DNA from: JAWLGW01 sp964569055
Lineage (GTDB): Bacteria > Planctomycetota > J058
DNA length: 20,504 nucleotides
Direction: 5' to 3'
Assembly (NCBI GenBank): GCA_964569055.1
Contig: CAZMSZ010000102.1
Coordinates: 1-20,504 of the forward strand
Position numbers and translations under genes: made by a program. Positions 7,264 to 14,876 of the stretch are shown in pieces. The notes under the pieces were generated by a model. It saw only the letters and a list, made by a program, of their open reading frames with translations. It did no database searches and was not told the DNA's origin. How positions within the stretch are numbered: position 1 is the stretch's first letter; each line of letters starts with the position of its first letter.

Positions 7264-8115
7264 TCAGCCCTTCTTGGGCGGGCGCATCATGCGCATGACC
7301 TGCGCCACGTTCTCCGGATCGAGCAGCGTGAGCCCGTTGAACTCGCCCGCCATGAGCGACTCGCCGCCGTCGATCGTGACCTGCTGGCCCGTAATGTAGC
7401 CCGAGCCCTCGGAGAGCAGATACGCCGCCAGGTTCGCCAGCTCGATGTGCTCGCCGTAGCGGCGCGCCGGGAGCTTGTTGGGCGAGAGGACCTCCTCCAT
7501 GCCGGGCGGCACCAGCTTGGCCCAGGCGCCCTCGGTCGGGAACGGCCCGGGCGCGATCGCGTTGCAGCGGATCTTGTGGCGCGCCCACTCGACCGCGAGC
7601 GAGCGCATCATGACGAGCACCCCCGCCTTCCCGCAGGCCGAGGGGAGGACGAACGACGAGCCCGTCTCGGCGTAGGTGGTCGTGATCGAGAGGATCGCCC
7701 CGCCGGTCCCCTGCTCGATCATGCGCCGCCCCACCGCGAGCGTGGCGTGGAACGTCCCCTGCAGCACGATCCCCACCACCGAGGCGAACCCGTTGGGGGT
7801 CAGCTCCTCCGAGGGGCAGAGGAAGTTCCCGGCCGCCGCGTTGACCAGCCCGTCGATCCGCCCGAAGCGCTCGACGGCCTTGGCGACCATGGCCTCGACC
7901 TGCGCGAAGTCGCGCACGTCGCAGCTCACGCCCAGCCCCTGCGCGCCCTTGGCCTCGAGCTCGCTCACGGTCTCGTCGAGCACCTGCTGGCGCCGCCCCG
8001 TGACGACCAGCCGGGCGCCCAGCTCGCCGAAGCGGAGCGCCATGCTCTTGCCCAGGCCCGAGCCGCCGCCCGTGACCACGATCACCTTGTCCTGCAGCAG
8101 GTCGCTCTGGAACAC
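7264..8115 (-). CDS. SDR-family reductase resembling 2,4-dienoyl-CoA reductase
   Basis: The protein has 283 residues with a Rossmann fold. The NADP-binding TGGGSGLG is at 15-22, followed by VTGRR (38-42), a usual NADPH-preferring pattern, and NAAAGNF (92-98). The start FQSDLLQDKVIVVTGGGSG and the AAGNFLCP segment match the DECR2-type 2,4-dienoyl-CoA reductases, which help degrade unsaturated fatty acids. As in that group, the usual SDR Tyr-x3-Lys is absent: K163 is present but the tyrosine position is Ser159. The start is GTG at 8115, with GGGAG five bases upstream, inside the end of pyrE, so translation is probably coupled. The acyl-CoA ligase divergent from pyrE supports a lipid role. An enoyl or ketoacyl reductase role cannot be excluded. 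Confidence 0.85.
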   Translation of the reverse strand: MFQSDLLQDKVIVVTGGGSGLGKSMALRFGELGARLVVTGRRQQVLDETVSELEAKGAQGLGVSCDVRDFAQVEAMVAKAVERFGRIDGLVNAAAGNFLCPSEELTPNGFASVVGIVLQGTFHATLAVGRRMIEQGTGGAILSITTTYAETGSSFVLPSACGKAGVLVMMRSLAVEWARHKIRCNAIAPGPFPTEGAWAKLVPPGMEEVLSPNKLPARRYGEHIELANLAAYLLSEGSGYITGQQVTIDGGESLMAGEFNGLTLLDPENVAQVMRMMRPPKKG

Positions 8116-8126
8116 GGCGCCTCCCT

Positions 8127-8669
8127 TCAGCGCTCGAGGTCCGAACGGGTGTAGAGCGCGCGGAACGGGACCCCGAGCGCCTCGATCCGCTCGCGCCCGC
8201 CGGCCTCGCGGTCGACCAGGCAGAACGCGCCGACCACCTCGGCCCCGCCCCCCTGCTCGCGCAGCCGCTCGATCGCCTGCGCCACCGAGCCGCCCGAGGT
8301 CATGACGTCGTCGACCACGAGCACCCGGTCGCCCGCGCCGAGCGGCGGCCCTTCGATCGCCTTCTGCAGCCCGTGCCCCTTGGCCTGGGCTCGCACGTAG
8401 CACAGCTTGAGCGCCGTCCCGCGCTGGTGCGCCAGCAGCCCGCTCGCCGAGACCATGGGGCAGGCCCCCGTCGTCGGGCCGCCCAGCGCGGTCGCGCCGC
8501 GGTCGCGCGCCTCCTCGAGCACCGCCTCGGCGACCAGCGCCGAGCCCTCGGCGCTGAGCGTCACCAGGCGCCCGTCCACGTAGAAGTCGCTCTTGGCGCC
8601 CGAGGCGAGGGTCACCTCGCCCTGGTGAATGCAGGCCAGGATCAGCTCGCGCAGCCGCTCGCGGTCCAT
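8127..8669 (-). CDS. pyrE: Orotate phosphoribosyltransferase
   Basis: PyrE joins orotate and PRPP to make OMP in pyrimidine synthesis. The 180-residue protein has the PRPP-binding loop VLVVDDVMTSGGS (116-128), and the flexible catalytic loop YVRAQAKGHG with R93, K97 and H99. The N-terminal LASGAKSDFYVDGR is typical of the family. The ATG at 8669 is preceded, eight bases away, by a strong site GGGAGGAG. It is the first gene of a minus-strand cluster with the SDR gene and hemH. The pathway mix suggests co-transcription rather than a common function. Confidence 0.93.
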   Translation of the reverse strand: MDRERLRELILACIHQGEVTLASGAKSDFYVDGRLVTLSAEGSALVAEAVLEEARDRGATALGGPTTGACPMVSASGLLAHQRGTALKLCYVRAQAKGHGLQKAIEGPPLGAGDRVLVVDDVMTSGGSVAQAIERLREQGGGAEVVGAFCLVDREAGGRERIEALGVPFRALYTRSDLER

Positions 8670-8697
8670 GAAGGGTGCTCCTCCCGTCGGGCGGCGG

Positions 8698-8703
8698 ATC
8701 TTA
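8698..8703 (-). promoter_or_regulatory. -10-like TAAGAT for pyrE cluster
   Basis: The minus strand reads TAAGAT 28 bases before the pyrE ATG, leaving room for a leader of about 20 bases that holds the ribosome binding site. No clear -35 box is visible. Confidence 0.3.
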
Positions 8704-8762
8704 CAGGACCGCCGCGACCGGGGGGCGCGCGCCGCGGGGGTCGCGCACCGGCGCGCCGCGGA

Positions 8763-8768
8763 TAAGCT
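8763..8768 (+). promoter_or_regulatory. -10-like TAAGCT next to acyl-CoA ligase start
   Basis: TAAGCT ends seven bases before the ATG at 8776. The usual distance from -10 box to start point would put transcription at or next to the A of the ATG, a leaderless arrangement. No Shine-Dalgarno-like sequence lies between. It shares a 106-base spacer with the divergent pyrE promoter. Confidence 0.35.
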
Positions 8769-8775
8769 CTCGCCC

Positions 8776-10686
8776 ATGAACGAGCCCCTCGCGCGCGGCT
8801 GCGCCGCCGGTCGCGTCGCCGCCCTCCCCGGCGAGCTGCGCCTGGTCGAGCTGGGCGGACTGTGGGTCCACGCCAGCGTGCCCGCCCTGTTCCAGGAGCG
8901 GGTCGCCGCGGCGCCCCACCACACCGTGTCGTTCGTGCGCGAGGGCGGCCGCTGGCGCGGCCGGGCCATGGCGCAGATCGGCGAGGACGTGCGCCGCGTG
9001 GCCCAGGGGCTGCTCGCGCTCGGGGTCGAGCGCGGCGACCGGGTCGCGATCGTGAGCGACACGCGCCCCGAGTGGGGCCTGATCGACATGGCGATCCTCC
9101 ACCTCGGCGCCGTCACGGTCGGGGTCTACCCCACGCTCCCGCCGGGCGACGTGGCGTATCAGCTCGAGCACGCCGGCGTGGTCGTGGCCGTGGTCGAAGA
9201 CGCCGCGCAGCTCGCCAAGCTCGCGCCGGCGCGCGAGCGGCTGCCCGCGCTGCGCGAGGTGGTCACGATCGAGCCCACCCCCGGCGCGCCCTCGCTGGCC
9301 GACCTCGCCGCGCGCGGCGACGCGCTCGAGCAGGGCCCCGCGCGGGTGGAGGCGGCCTGGCGCGCCCTCGGCCCGAGCGACCTCGCCACGATCATTTACA
9401 CCTCGGGCACCACCGGCCGCCCCAAGGGCGCCATGCTGACCCACGGCAACCTGACCTACACCGTGCACGCCGCCGCGCGCGTCCTGCCCCACGCCGAGGA
9501 CGACACCAGCGTGGTGTTCTTGCCGCAGGCGCACGCCCTGCAGCGCGTCGCCTCCTACGGCGGGCTGCTCACCGGCGCCCGCGCCTACTACGCCCGCTCC
9601 TACCAGCACCTGATCGACGACATTCGCGAGGTCGAGCCGACCGTGCAGGTCAGCGTGCCCCGGCTGTGGGAGAAGCTCCACGCCAGGCTGCAGGAGGCGG
9701 TCGCCGCGGCGTCGCCCCGCCGGCGGCGGGTGTTCGAGTGGGCGCTCGAGGTGGGCCGGACGGCCGCGCCCTACCGCAAGGCGGGCCGCCCGCTCCCGCT
9801 CGGCCTGCGCGCGCGCCACGCGCTGGCGCGGCGGCTGGTGCACGAGCCGCTCAAGGCGCGCCTGTTCGGGCGCAACGTGCGCTACCTGACCTCGGGCGCG
9901 GCCCCGATCGAGCCCGCGATCCTGGAGCTGTTCTACGCGCTCGGGCTGCTCGTGCTCGAGGGCTGGGGCCTGACCGAGACGGCCGCGCCGGTCACCCTGA
10001 ACCTGCCGCACGCCTTCGCGTTCGGCAGCGTGGGCCGCCCCCTCGAGGGGACCGAGGTCCGCGTGGCCGACGACGGCGAGCTGCTGGTGCGCGGCCCCGG
10101 CGTGTTCGTGGGCTACTGGCGAGACGAGGCGGCCACCGCCGAGGCGTTCACCGAGGACGGGTTCTTCCGCACCGGGGACGTGGGGGAGGTCGACGCCGAG
10201 GGCTTCGTGCGGATCACCGACCGCAAGAAGGACCTGATCGTCCTCTCCAACGGCAAGAACGTCGCCCCGCAGAAGGTCGAGAACGCGCTCAAGACGATCC
10301 CGCTGGTGGGCAACGCGCTGGTGGTCGGCGACCGCCGGAGCTACCTCGTGGCGCTGCTGACCCTCGACGCCGAGGACGCGCTCGCCTGGGGCCGCGCCCG
10401 GGGCCTGGTCCCCGAGGAGGCGCGGGTCCGCCTGGGCGAGGAGGCCGCCGCCCGCCCGCACCTCGAGCGCCTCGCCGCCCACCCCGACCTCGTGCGCGAG
10501 CTCGAGGCCGGCGTGCGCGCGCGCAACGCCACGCTGCCGCGCTTCGAGCAGGTCAAGGCCTGGCGGGCCTTGGGTGAGGTGTGGAGCCCCGAGGAGGGCA
10601 GCCTGACCCCGACCCTCAAGCTGAAGCGGCGCGTGATCGCGCAGCGGCACGCCGCGCTGCTCGAGGCGCTCTACGGGGGCGGATAG
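8776..10686 (+). CDS. Long-chain fatty-acid-CoA ligase (AMP-forming)
   Basis: The 636-residue enzyme activates fatty acids to acyl-CoA through an acyl-adenylate. Motifs of the ANL superfamily are present in order: the phosphate-binding loop YTSGTTGRPKG near 208-218, GWGLTETAAPVT near 396-407, RTGDVG near 465-470, the hinge RKKDLIVLSNGKNVAP near 483-498, and catalytic lysine K615 in LTPTLKLKR. That last motif and the overall length match the FadD15-like long-chain group rather than acetyl-CoA synthetases. I chose ATG 8776 because family homology starts just after it; the open frame runs further upstream through the pyrE promoter. It is divergent from pyrE and the SDR and ends nine bases from the convergent anti-sigma gene. 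Confidence 0.92.
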   Translation: MNEPLARGCAAGRVAALPGELRLVELGGLWVHASVPALFQERVAAAPHHTVSFVREGGRWRGRAMAQIGEDVRRVAQGLLALGVERGDRVAIVSDTRPEWGLIDMAILHLGAVTVGVYPTLPPGDVAYQLEHAGVVVAVVEDAAQLAKLAPARERLPALREVVTIEPTPGAPSLADLAARGDALEQGPARVEAAWRALGPSDLATIIYTSGTTGRPKGAMLTHGNLTYTVHAAARVLPHAEDDTSVVFLPQAHALQRVASYGGLLTGARAYYARSYQHLIDDIREVEPTVQVSVPRLWEKLHARLQEAVAAASPRRRRVFEWALEVGRTAAPYRKAGRPLPLGLRARHALARRLVHEPLKARLFGRNVRYLTSGAAPIEPAILELFYALGLLVLEGWGLTETAAPVTLNLPHAFAFGSVGRPLEGTEVRVADDGELLVRGPGVFVGYWRDEAATAEAFTEDGFFRTGDVGEVDAEGFVRITDRKKDLIVLSNGKNVAPQKVENALKTIPLVGNALVVGDRRSYLVALLTLDAEDALAWGRARGLVPEEARVRLGEEAAARPHLERLAAHPDLVRELEAGVRARNATLPRFEQVKAWRALGEVWSPEEGSLTPTLKLKRRVIAQRHAALLEALYGGG

Positions 10687-10695
10687 CTCGCGGCG

Positions 10696-12312
10696 CTACC
10701 GCAGCGCGGCGGCGTGCACCAGGCGCCCGTCCTCGTCCACGAACACCAGCGTCACCCCGCGCGGGCCGCTGGCGCGGTAGACGGCGCTCACCCCGTTGGC
10801 GCGCGGGGCCTCCTGCAGCCGGCGCGCGTCGGCGAACAGCGCCAGCAGCGCGCGGTGGTCGTCGCGGGTGCGCGTCTCGCCGGGGGTGATCGCGCGGTCG
10901 CCGTCGGCGCCGAGCGCCTCGGTGGCGGCGTCGGCCTCGCGCTCGAGGGCCGCCTCGAGCAGCGCGGTGCGCAGCAGCCGCGGGAGGGCGCGCGTCAGCT
11001 CGCTCGCGCCGCCGAGCACGTCGAGGCTGCGCGGGCGGTGGTTGATCGAGACCGCCAACCCGCGCAGGCCGCGCGTCCCGCGGGCGATCGCGTGCAGCCG
11101 GCGCTCGAGCTCGCGCGCCTCGGGCTCGATCTGGTCGAGCACGGCGGCCAGCCGCCGGGTCTCGCTCTGGCGCGGGTCGGCGAGCGCCTCGAGCAGGAGC
11201 GCGACCGGGCCGGGCTGGGCGCCCTTCGCGAGCGCCGCGCGGGCCGCGCTCGGGAGCAGCACCGACGCGGGCAGGACCGGCGCGTGTCGGCGCGGGTCGC
11301 CCAGGCCGTCCCAGGCCACGGCGAGCACGTTGACGAGCTGCATGCGGCTCTTGAGCGCGGCGGTGGAGATCGCGATCCGCAGGCCGAGCGGCGCGTCGAG
11401 CAGCTCGCCGTGGAGCAACAGCTCGTCGCTGCGCGCCGGGCGCAGCTCGCACCGCTCGGGGCCCGAGGGCGCGGTCTCGCGGACCGTGGGCGGGGTGGGC
11501 GCGCGGCGCGTCCCCAGCCGATCGCGCCCCTCGGGGTCGCGCACGAAGAACAGGGTCAGGTCGCGGTAGGCCAGCCCGTCGGAGAGCTGCAGGCGGCCGA
11601 GGAGCTCGCGCACGGGCTCGGGCGGCGGCGGGGGCTCGAGGCGGGGCGTGGGCGCGGGCTCGGGCGGGGGCGCCGGCTCGGCGGCCGCCAGGGCCGCGGG
11701 CGCGGGGGCGGCGGGCTCGGCCGGCTCGGCCGGCTCCGGCGCGTGCGCGGCCGGGGGCTGCGGGAGCTCGGGCAGGTGGAGCGCGAGCTCGACGGGCTCG
11801 GGCTCGGGGGCGGCGGGTCGCTCGGGCGGCGGCGCGGGGGCGAGCGGCTCGACCTCGATCGCCAGCTCGACCCCCACCGACGGGAGCGGGGGCGCGCGTC
11901 GCTTCGCGGCCAGCGGCGGCGGCGCGCTCGGCGCAGGGGCGCGGCCCGTCCACGCGGCGAACCCCACCGCGAGCGCCAGCCCGGCGGCGAGCGCGGTGAG
12001 CACCAGGAGCGGTCGCCGGGCGGGGGGCCGGTCGAGCTCGGCGAGGTCGCGGGCGGAGAGCGCGGCCAGCGCGCCGAGGGCGGTGTCGAGGTCGCGCTCG
12101 GCGCGTCGACAGCGCTCGCACCCGGCGAGGTGCGCGTCGAGGTCGGCGCGCTCGAGCGGGGTCAGCTCCTCGTCGCGGCGCGCGCTCAGGAGCTGCCGCG
12201 CGTGGGCGCACGCCGGCGGCGAGGCGAAAGACGGCGGCTCACCGGGTCCCACCACGGGGCGCCCCTCCGGCGTCACTCTAGCAGAGGAGGGCGCGGGGGG
12301 CCGCAGGGCCAT
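10696..12312 (-). CDS. Anti-sigma factor, zinc-finger, single-pass membrane protein
   Basis: The 538-residue protein carries a ZAS-type zinc-binding motif: C35, then HLAGCERC with H61, C65 and C68. The N-terminal part would bind the ECF sigma factor encoded 31 bases upstream. Residues 101-121 form one transmembrane helix. A Pro/Ala/Glu-rich linker of over 100 residues follows, including several PAEPAE repeats, and would span the periplasm. The C-terminal 300 residues form a folded domain starting near ELLGRLQLSDGLAYRDLTLFF, with SDELLLHGELL. That resembles the beginning of ARPP-1-type domains, but I am not sure of it. The protein is much longer than the usual 200-300-residue anti-sigma factor. 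The ATG at 12312 has GAGGTGA just before it. A GTG at residue 13 is another possible start. Confidence 0.85.
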   Translation of the reverse strand: MALRPPAPSSARVTPEGRPVVGPGEPPSFASPPACAHARQLLSARRDEELTPLERADLDAHLAGCERCRRAERDLDTALGALAALSARDLAELDRPPARRPLLVLTALAAGLALAVGFAAWTGRAPAPSAPPPLAAKRRAPPLPSVGVELAIEVEPLAPAPPPERPAAPEPEPVELALHLPELPQPPAAHAPEPAEPAEPAAPAPAALAAAEPAPPPEPAPTPRLEPPPPPEPVRELLGRLQLSDGLAYRDLTLFFVRDPEGRDRLGTRRAPTPPTVRETAPSGPERCELRPARSDELLLHGELLDAPLGLRIAISTAALKSRMQLVNVLAVAWDGLGDPRRHAPVLPASVLLPSAARAALAKGAQPGPVALLLEALADPRQSETRRLAAVLDQIEPEARELERRLHAIARGTRGLRGLAVSINHRPRSLDVLGGASELTRALPRLLRTALLEAALEREADAATEALGADGDRAITPGETRTRDDHRALLALFADARRLQEAPRANGVSAVYRASGPRGVTLVFVDEDGRLVHAAALR

Positions 12313-12343
12313 CGGTCACCTCGACGGCGAGCCACAGCCCGCG

Positions 12344-12898
12344 CTACCCGAGATGAACGAACACCTCCGCGAACCGGTTCCGCGCGCGGCTGAGCCCCGA
12401 CTTGACCGTGCCGAGCGGGAGCCCGGTCCGCTCGGCGATCTCCTCGTAGCTGCGCCCCTCGAGGTCGCGCAGCGCGATCAGCTGGCGGTCGCGGGGGGAG
12501 AGCGCGCGCAGCGCGGTCAGCACCGCCTCGCGCCGCTCGACCGCCTCCTCGACGGCGCGGGCGCGGGCGGGCGCCTCCTCGAGCCCCTGCTCGCTGGCGG
12601 CGAGCAGGTGGGGACGGCGCCGCCGCGCGCGCAGCTCGTCGCGCGCCACGTTGCGGGCGATGTGATACAGCCAGGTGGTGAAGCGCGAGTCGGTGCGGTA
12701 GCCCGTGGCGTGGCGGAACACCCGCAAGAACGTCTCCTGCGCCAGGTCGCGGGCCCGCTCGGCGTCGTCGACGATCCCCGCGAGGTAGCCGACCAGCGGC
12801 CCCTGATAGCGCCGGACCAGCTCGGTGAGGCCGCTCTCGTCGCCGCGCCCGAGCGCCCGCATCAAGTCGTCGTCGGTGATCGCCGCCGCTTCGCTCAT
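12344..12898 (-). CDS. ECF-subfamily RNA polymerase sigma factor
   Basis: The 184-residue protein has only sigma regions 2 and 4, as in extracytoplasmic-function sigma factors. Region 2 covers about 24-92, with DLAQETFLRVFRHA and FTTWLYHIARNVARDELR. Region 4 covers about 130-177, with LSPRDRQLIALRDLEGRSYEEIAERTG and the recognition helix LGTVKSGLSRAR. It would direct RNA polymerase to promoters of an envelope-stress-type regulon when released by the membrane anti-sigma factor that follows in the same operon. A strong purine site (GGGGGGA) precedes the ATG at 12898. Such operons are usually autoregulated. The upstream 277-base spacer contains GCAACC on the minus strand near 12970, of the kind some ECF sigmas read as a -35, but this is a guess. 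Confidence 0.95.
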   Translation of the reverse strand: MSEAAAITDDDLMRALGRGDESGLTELVRRYQGPLVGYLAGIVDDAERARDLAQETFLRVFRHATGYRTDSRFTTWLYHIARNVARDELRARRRRPHLLAASEQGLEEAPARARAVEEAVERREAVLTALRALSPRDRQLIALRDLEGRSYEEIAERTGLPLGTVKSGLSRARNRFAEVFVHLG

Positions 12899-13084
12899 GG
12901 TTCCCCCCTGTGTGGTCCGGGCGGCTCCGAGCAACGGAGAAGCCGACCGGGCTGCACGTCGCGGTAAGGGGTTGCGCCGCGGCGCGGGCTCCGCACCTGT
13001 AAGAGGGTCGAGCGCTTTACGCGCGCGGTCGTGCTGCAGGTCGACTTGACATTCGCGCCGCGAAGCGGCCCCGCAGCGGCGTGC

Positions 13085-13090
13085 TATAGT
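13085..13090 (+). promoter_or_regulatory. Extended -10 box (TGCTATAGT) upstream of RDD gene
   Basis: TATAGT is preceded by TGC, an extended -10 element, which can work without a -35 box. A TTGACA at 13046-13051 is 33 bases upstream, too far to be its partner. The implied leader is about 80 bases. Confidence 0.35.
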
Positions 13091-13121
13091 CCTCGCCTGG
13101 CGCGGCCGGAGCTTACGTCGC

Positions 13122-13150
13122 CCTCTCCCCTCGAGCCTCTCCCCTCGAAC
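13122..13150 (+). repeat. Tandem pyrimidine-rich repeat in leader of RDD gene
   Basis: CCTCTCCCCTCGAGC (13122-13136) is followed by CCTCTCCCCTCGAAC (13136-13150), sharing one base and differing at one position. It lies between the extended -10 box and the GTG start, so it would be in the mRNA leader. Its role is unknown. Confidence 0.5.
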
Positions 13151-13175
13151 CACTGCGGAGCGATCGCGAAGGCGC

Positions 13176-14876
13176 GTGACGACCTCGACCTCGCGGACCC
13201 CGTCGTCCGCCCCTCCCACTCAGCAAGACTGGCGGCGCTTCGGTCGCACGACGCTGCTCCCGCTGATCCTCCTGATCGGCCTCCTGGCCCTGCTCGGGCA
13301 GTGGCACGTCGACCTCGCCAGCGGCTACACCGAGCCGCGGGTCGTGCTCGACGAGCGCGGCGGGTTCGTGTTCTGGGACGGGGGGAGCGACGCTGGGTTC
13401 TACCACCGCCGGATCGAGGGGCTCGACGAGCTCGGCGAGCCGCGCTGGAAGGAGGGGCAGCTCGTCGACGCCGCGCTCGCGGACGAGCGGCTGGTCGCGC
13501 TGTTCGCGCCCGCCAGCGCCGACGAGGCCTGGTTCTACTCGCTCTACAAGCGCGCCACGCTCGAGCGCACCTGGAGTAAGGAGGTCAAGGACCGCGAGCT
13601 GGGGCTGCGCCACCCGCGCCACCTCGCCGCGCTCGGCGAGCGCGTGTTCCTGTTCGGGAGCGATCGGCGCGGCCGCCTGCGGGTCGCGCGGTTGACCGCC
13701 GAGGGCGCGCTGCAGCCGCTGCCCGCCCGGATCGAGGACGCGGCGCTCCTGAAGGGGGTCGAGCAGGACCCCGCCGACGTGGCCCCGCCGCGCGGGTTCG
13801 CCTCGGCCGCGCTGGGCGAGCGCCTGGTGCTGCTGTGGCGCGTCGAGGCGGGCGATCGGATCCGCGGCTCGGCCAAGGGCGAGGTGCGCTGGACCACGTT
13901 CGACGGCGAGGCCTTCGGGCCGGTGCGCACGTTCGCGGCCGACCTCGGGGCCCTGGCCGCCGTCGCGCTGCCCGGGCCGGAGGGGCCGGCGGTGTTCGTG
14001 TATGGCGTGCCGCGCGCCTCGCAGGAGGCGCAGATCGCGCGCTGGCGGCTCGACCCTGCGGGCGAGCGGTTCGAGGCCGCGGGCGCGGTCGACTACCAGC
14101 GCGAGGGGCTGACCGGCGCGGCGGGGGTCGTCTCGCTGGCCGCGGCCGGCAACTCCAAGGGCGAGCTCCTGTTCGCGCAGATCGGCGCCACGATCCGCTA
14201 CCGGGTCCGCGAGGGGGAGCGCTGGGGCCCCTGGCAGGACCTCGCCCGCCGGCCGGCCGAGCAAATGGCCGTGGTCTACGGCTGGTTCGGCGCGCTGCTG
14301 CTGCTGTCGCTGTTGCTGGTGGGCAAGGGGCTCGAGCTGCTGCGCCGGCGCGGCCCCGCGCCGGCGGCGGCGGAGCGCGCGCGCGCCGAGGAGGCCGAGC
14401 CGCCCGCCGCCACCGCCTCGCTGATCGAGCGCGCGCTGGCGTTTGGGATCGACCTCGGCCTGGTGCTCGCGCTCGCGACGCTGTTGAGCGAGCTGGCGCC
14501 GCAGCTCGTGGAGCGGGCGGAGCTCGAGCCCAAGGGGCGCCTGGCGCTGGTGGCCTGGTTCTTGGTCCTGCTCCTCAGCTACTTCGTCGGGTTCGAGGTG
14601 GCGCTGGCCCGCACCCCGGGCAAGCTGGCGCTCGGGCTCGAGGTCCAAGACGAGGCCGGCGGTCGGCCAGCCACCGCGGCGCTGATCTACCGCAACCTGT
14701 TCCGGGTCGAGCTGCTGCTGCCGCCCGGCACGCTGGTCCCGGTGTTGACCCTGGTCCTGATGCTGACCACGCCGCTCAAGCAGCGCCCCGGCGACCTGGT
14801 GGCCCGCACGGTGGTCCGACGCGCCCCGCTGCCGCGCCCGGCGCCCGTCCCCGAGCCGAGCGGGCGCAGCGAGTGA
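13176..14876 (+). CDS. RDD-family membrane protein with large extracytoplasmic domain
   Basis: The 566-residue protein has an N-terminal transmembrane helix (about 26-42). It is followed by about 320 residues of beta-rich sequence with repeated short strands (FVFWDGGSDAGFYHRR, RVFLFGSDRRGRLRVARL), perhaps a propeller-like sensor or binding domain. A second helix, YGWFGALLLLSLLLVGKGLEL, lies near 368-388. The C-terminal part (about 410-550) is an RDD domain with hydrophobic helices and the typical segments ARTPGKLALGLEVQDE and KQRPGDLVARTVV. RDD proteins are poorly understood; some are linked to ion transport. The start is GTG at 13176, chosen because the helix follows soon after and upstream sequence is leader-like. 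The last codon overlaps the start of the next gene. Confidence 0.85.
   Translation: MTTSTSRTPSSAPPTQQDWRRFGRTTLLPLILLIGLLALLGQWHVDLASGYTEPRVVLDERGGFVFWDGGSDAGFYHRRIEGLDELGEPRWKEGQLVDAALADERLVALFAPASADEAWFYSLYKRATLERTWSKEVKDRELGLRHPRHLAALGERVFLFGSDRRGRLRVARLTAEGALQPLPARIEDAALLKGVEQDPADVAPPRGFASAALGERLVLLWRVEAGDRIRGSAKGEVRWTTFDGEAFGPVRTFAADLGALAAVALPGPEGPAVFVYGVPRASQEAQIARWRLDPAGERFEAAGAVDYQREGLTGAAGVVSLAAAGNSKGELLFAQIGATIRYRVREGERWGPWQDLARRPAEQMAVVYGWFGALLLLSLLLVGKGLELLRRRGPAPAAAERARAEEAEPPAATASLIERALAFGIDLGLVLALATLLSELAPQLVERAELEPKGRLALVAWFLVLLLSYFVGFEVALARTPGKLALGLEVQDEAGGRPATAALIYRNLFRVELLLPPGTLVPVLTLVLMLTTPLKQRPGDLVARTVVRRAPLPRPAPVPEPSGRSE

Noticed and set aside
8629..8775. Upstream extension of the acyl-CoA ligase
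   Set aside because: It would overlap pyrE and its promoter, and family homology begins after the ATG at 8776.
11620..11830. DNA tandem repeat in the anti-sigma gene
   Set aside because: It is the coding of a Pro/Ala/Glu-rich linker in proper codons rather than a separate element.
13046..13051. TTGACA as -35 box for the RDD gene
   Set aside because: The only good -10 box is 33 bases downstream; no -10 is found at 16-18 bases.
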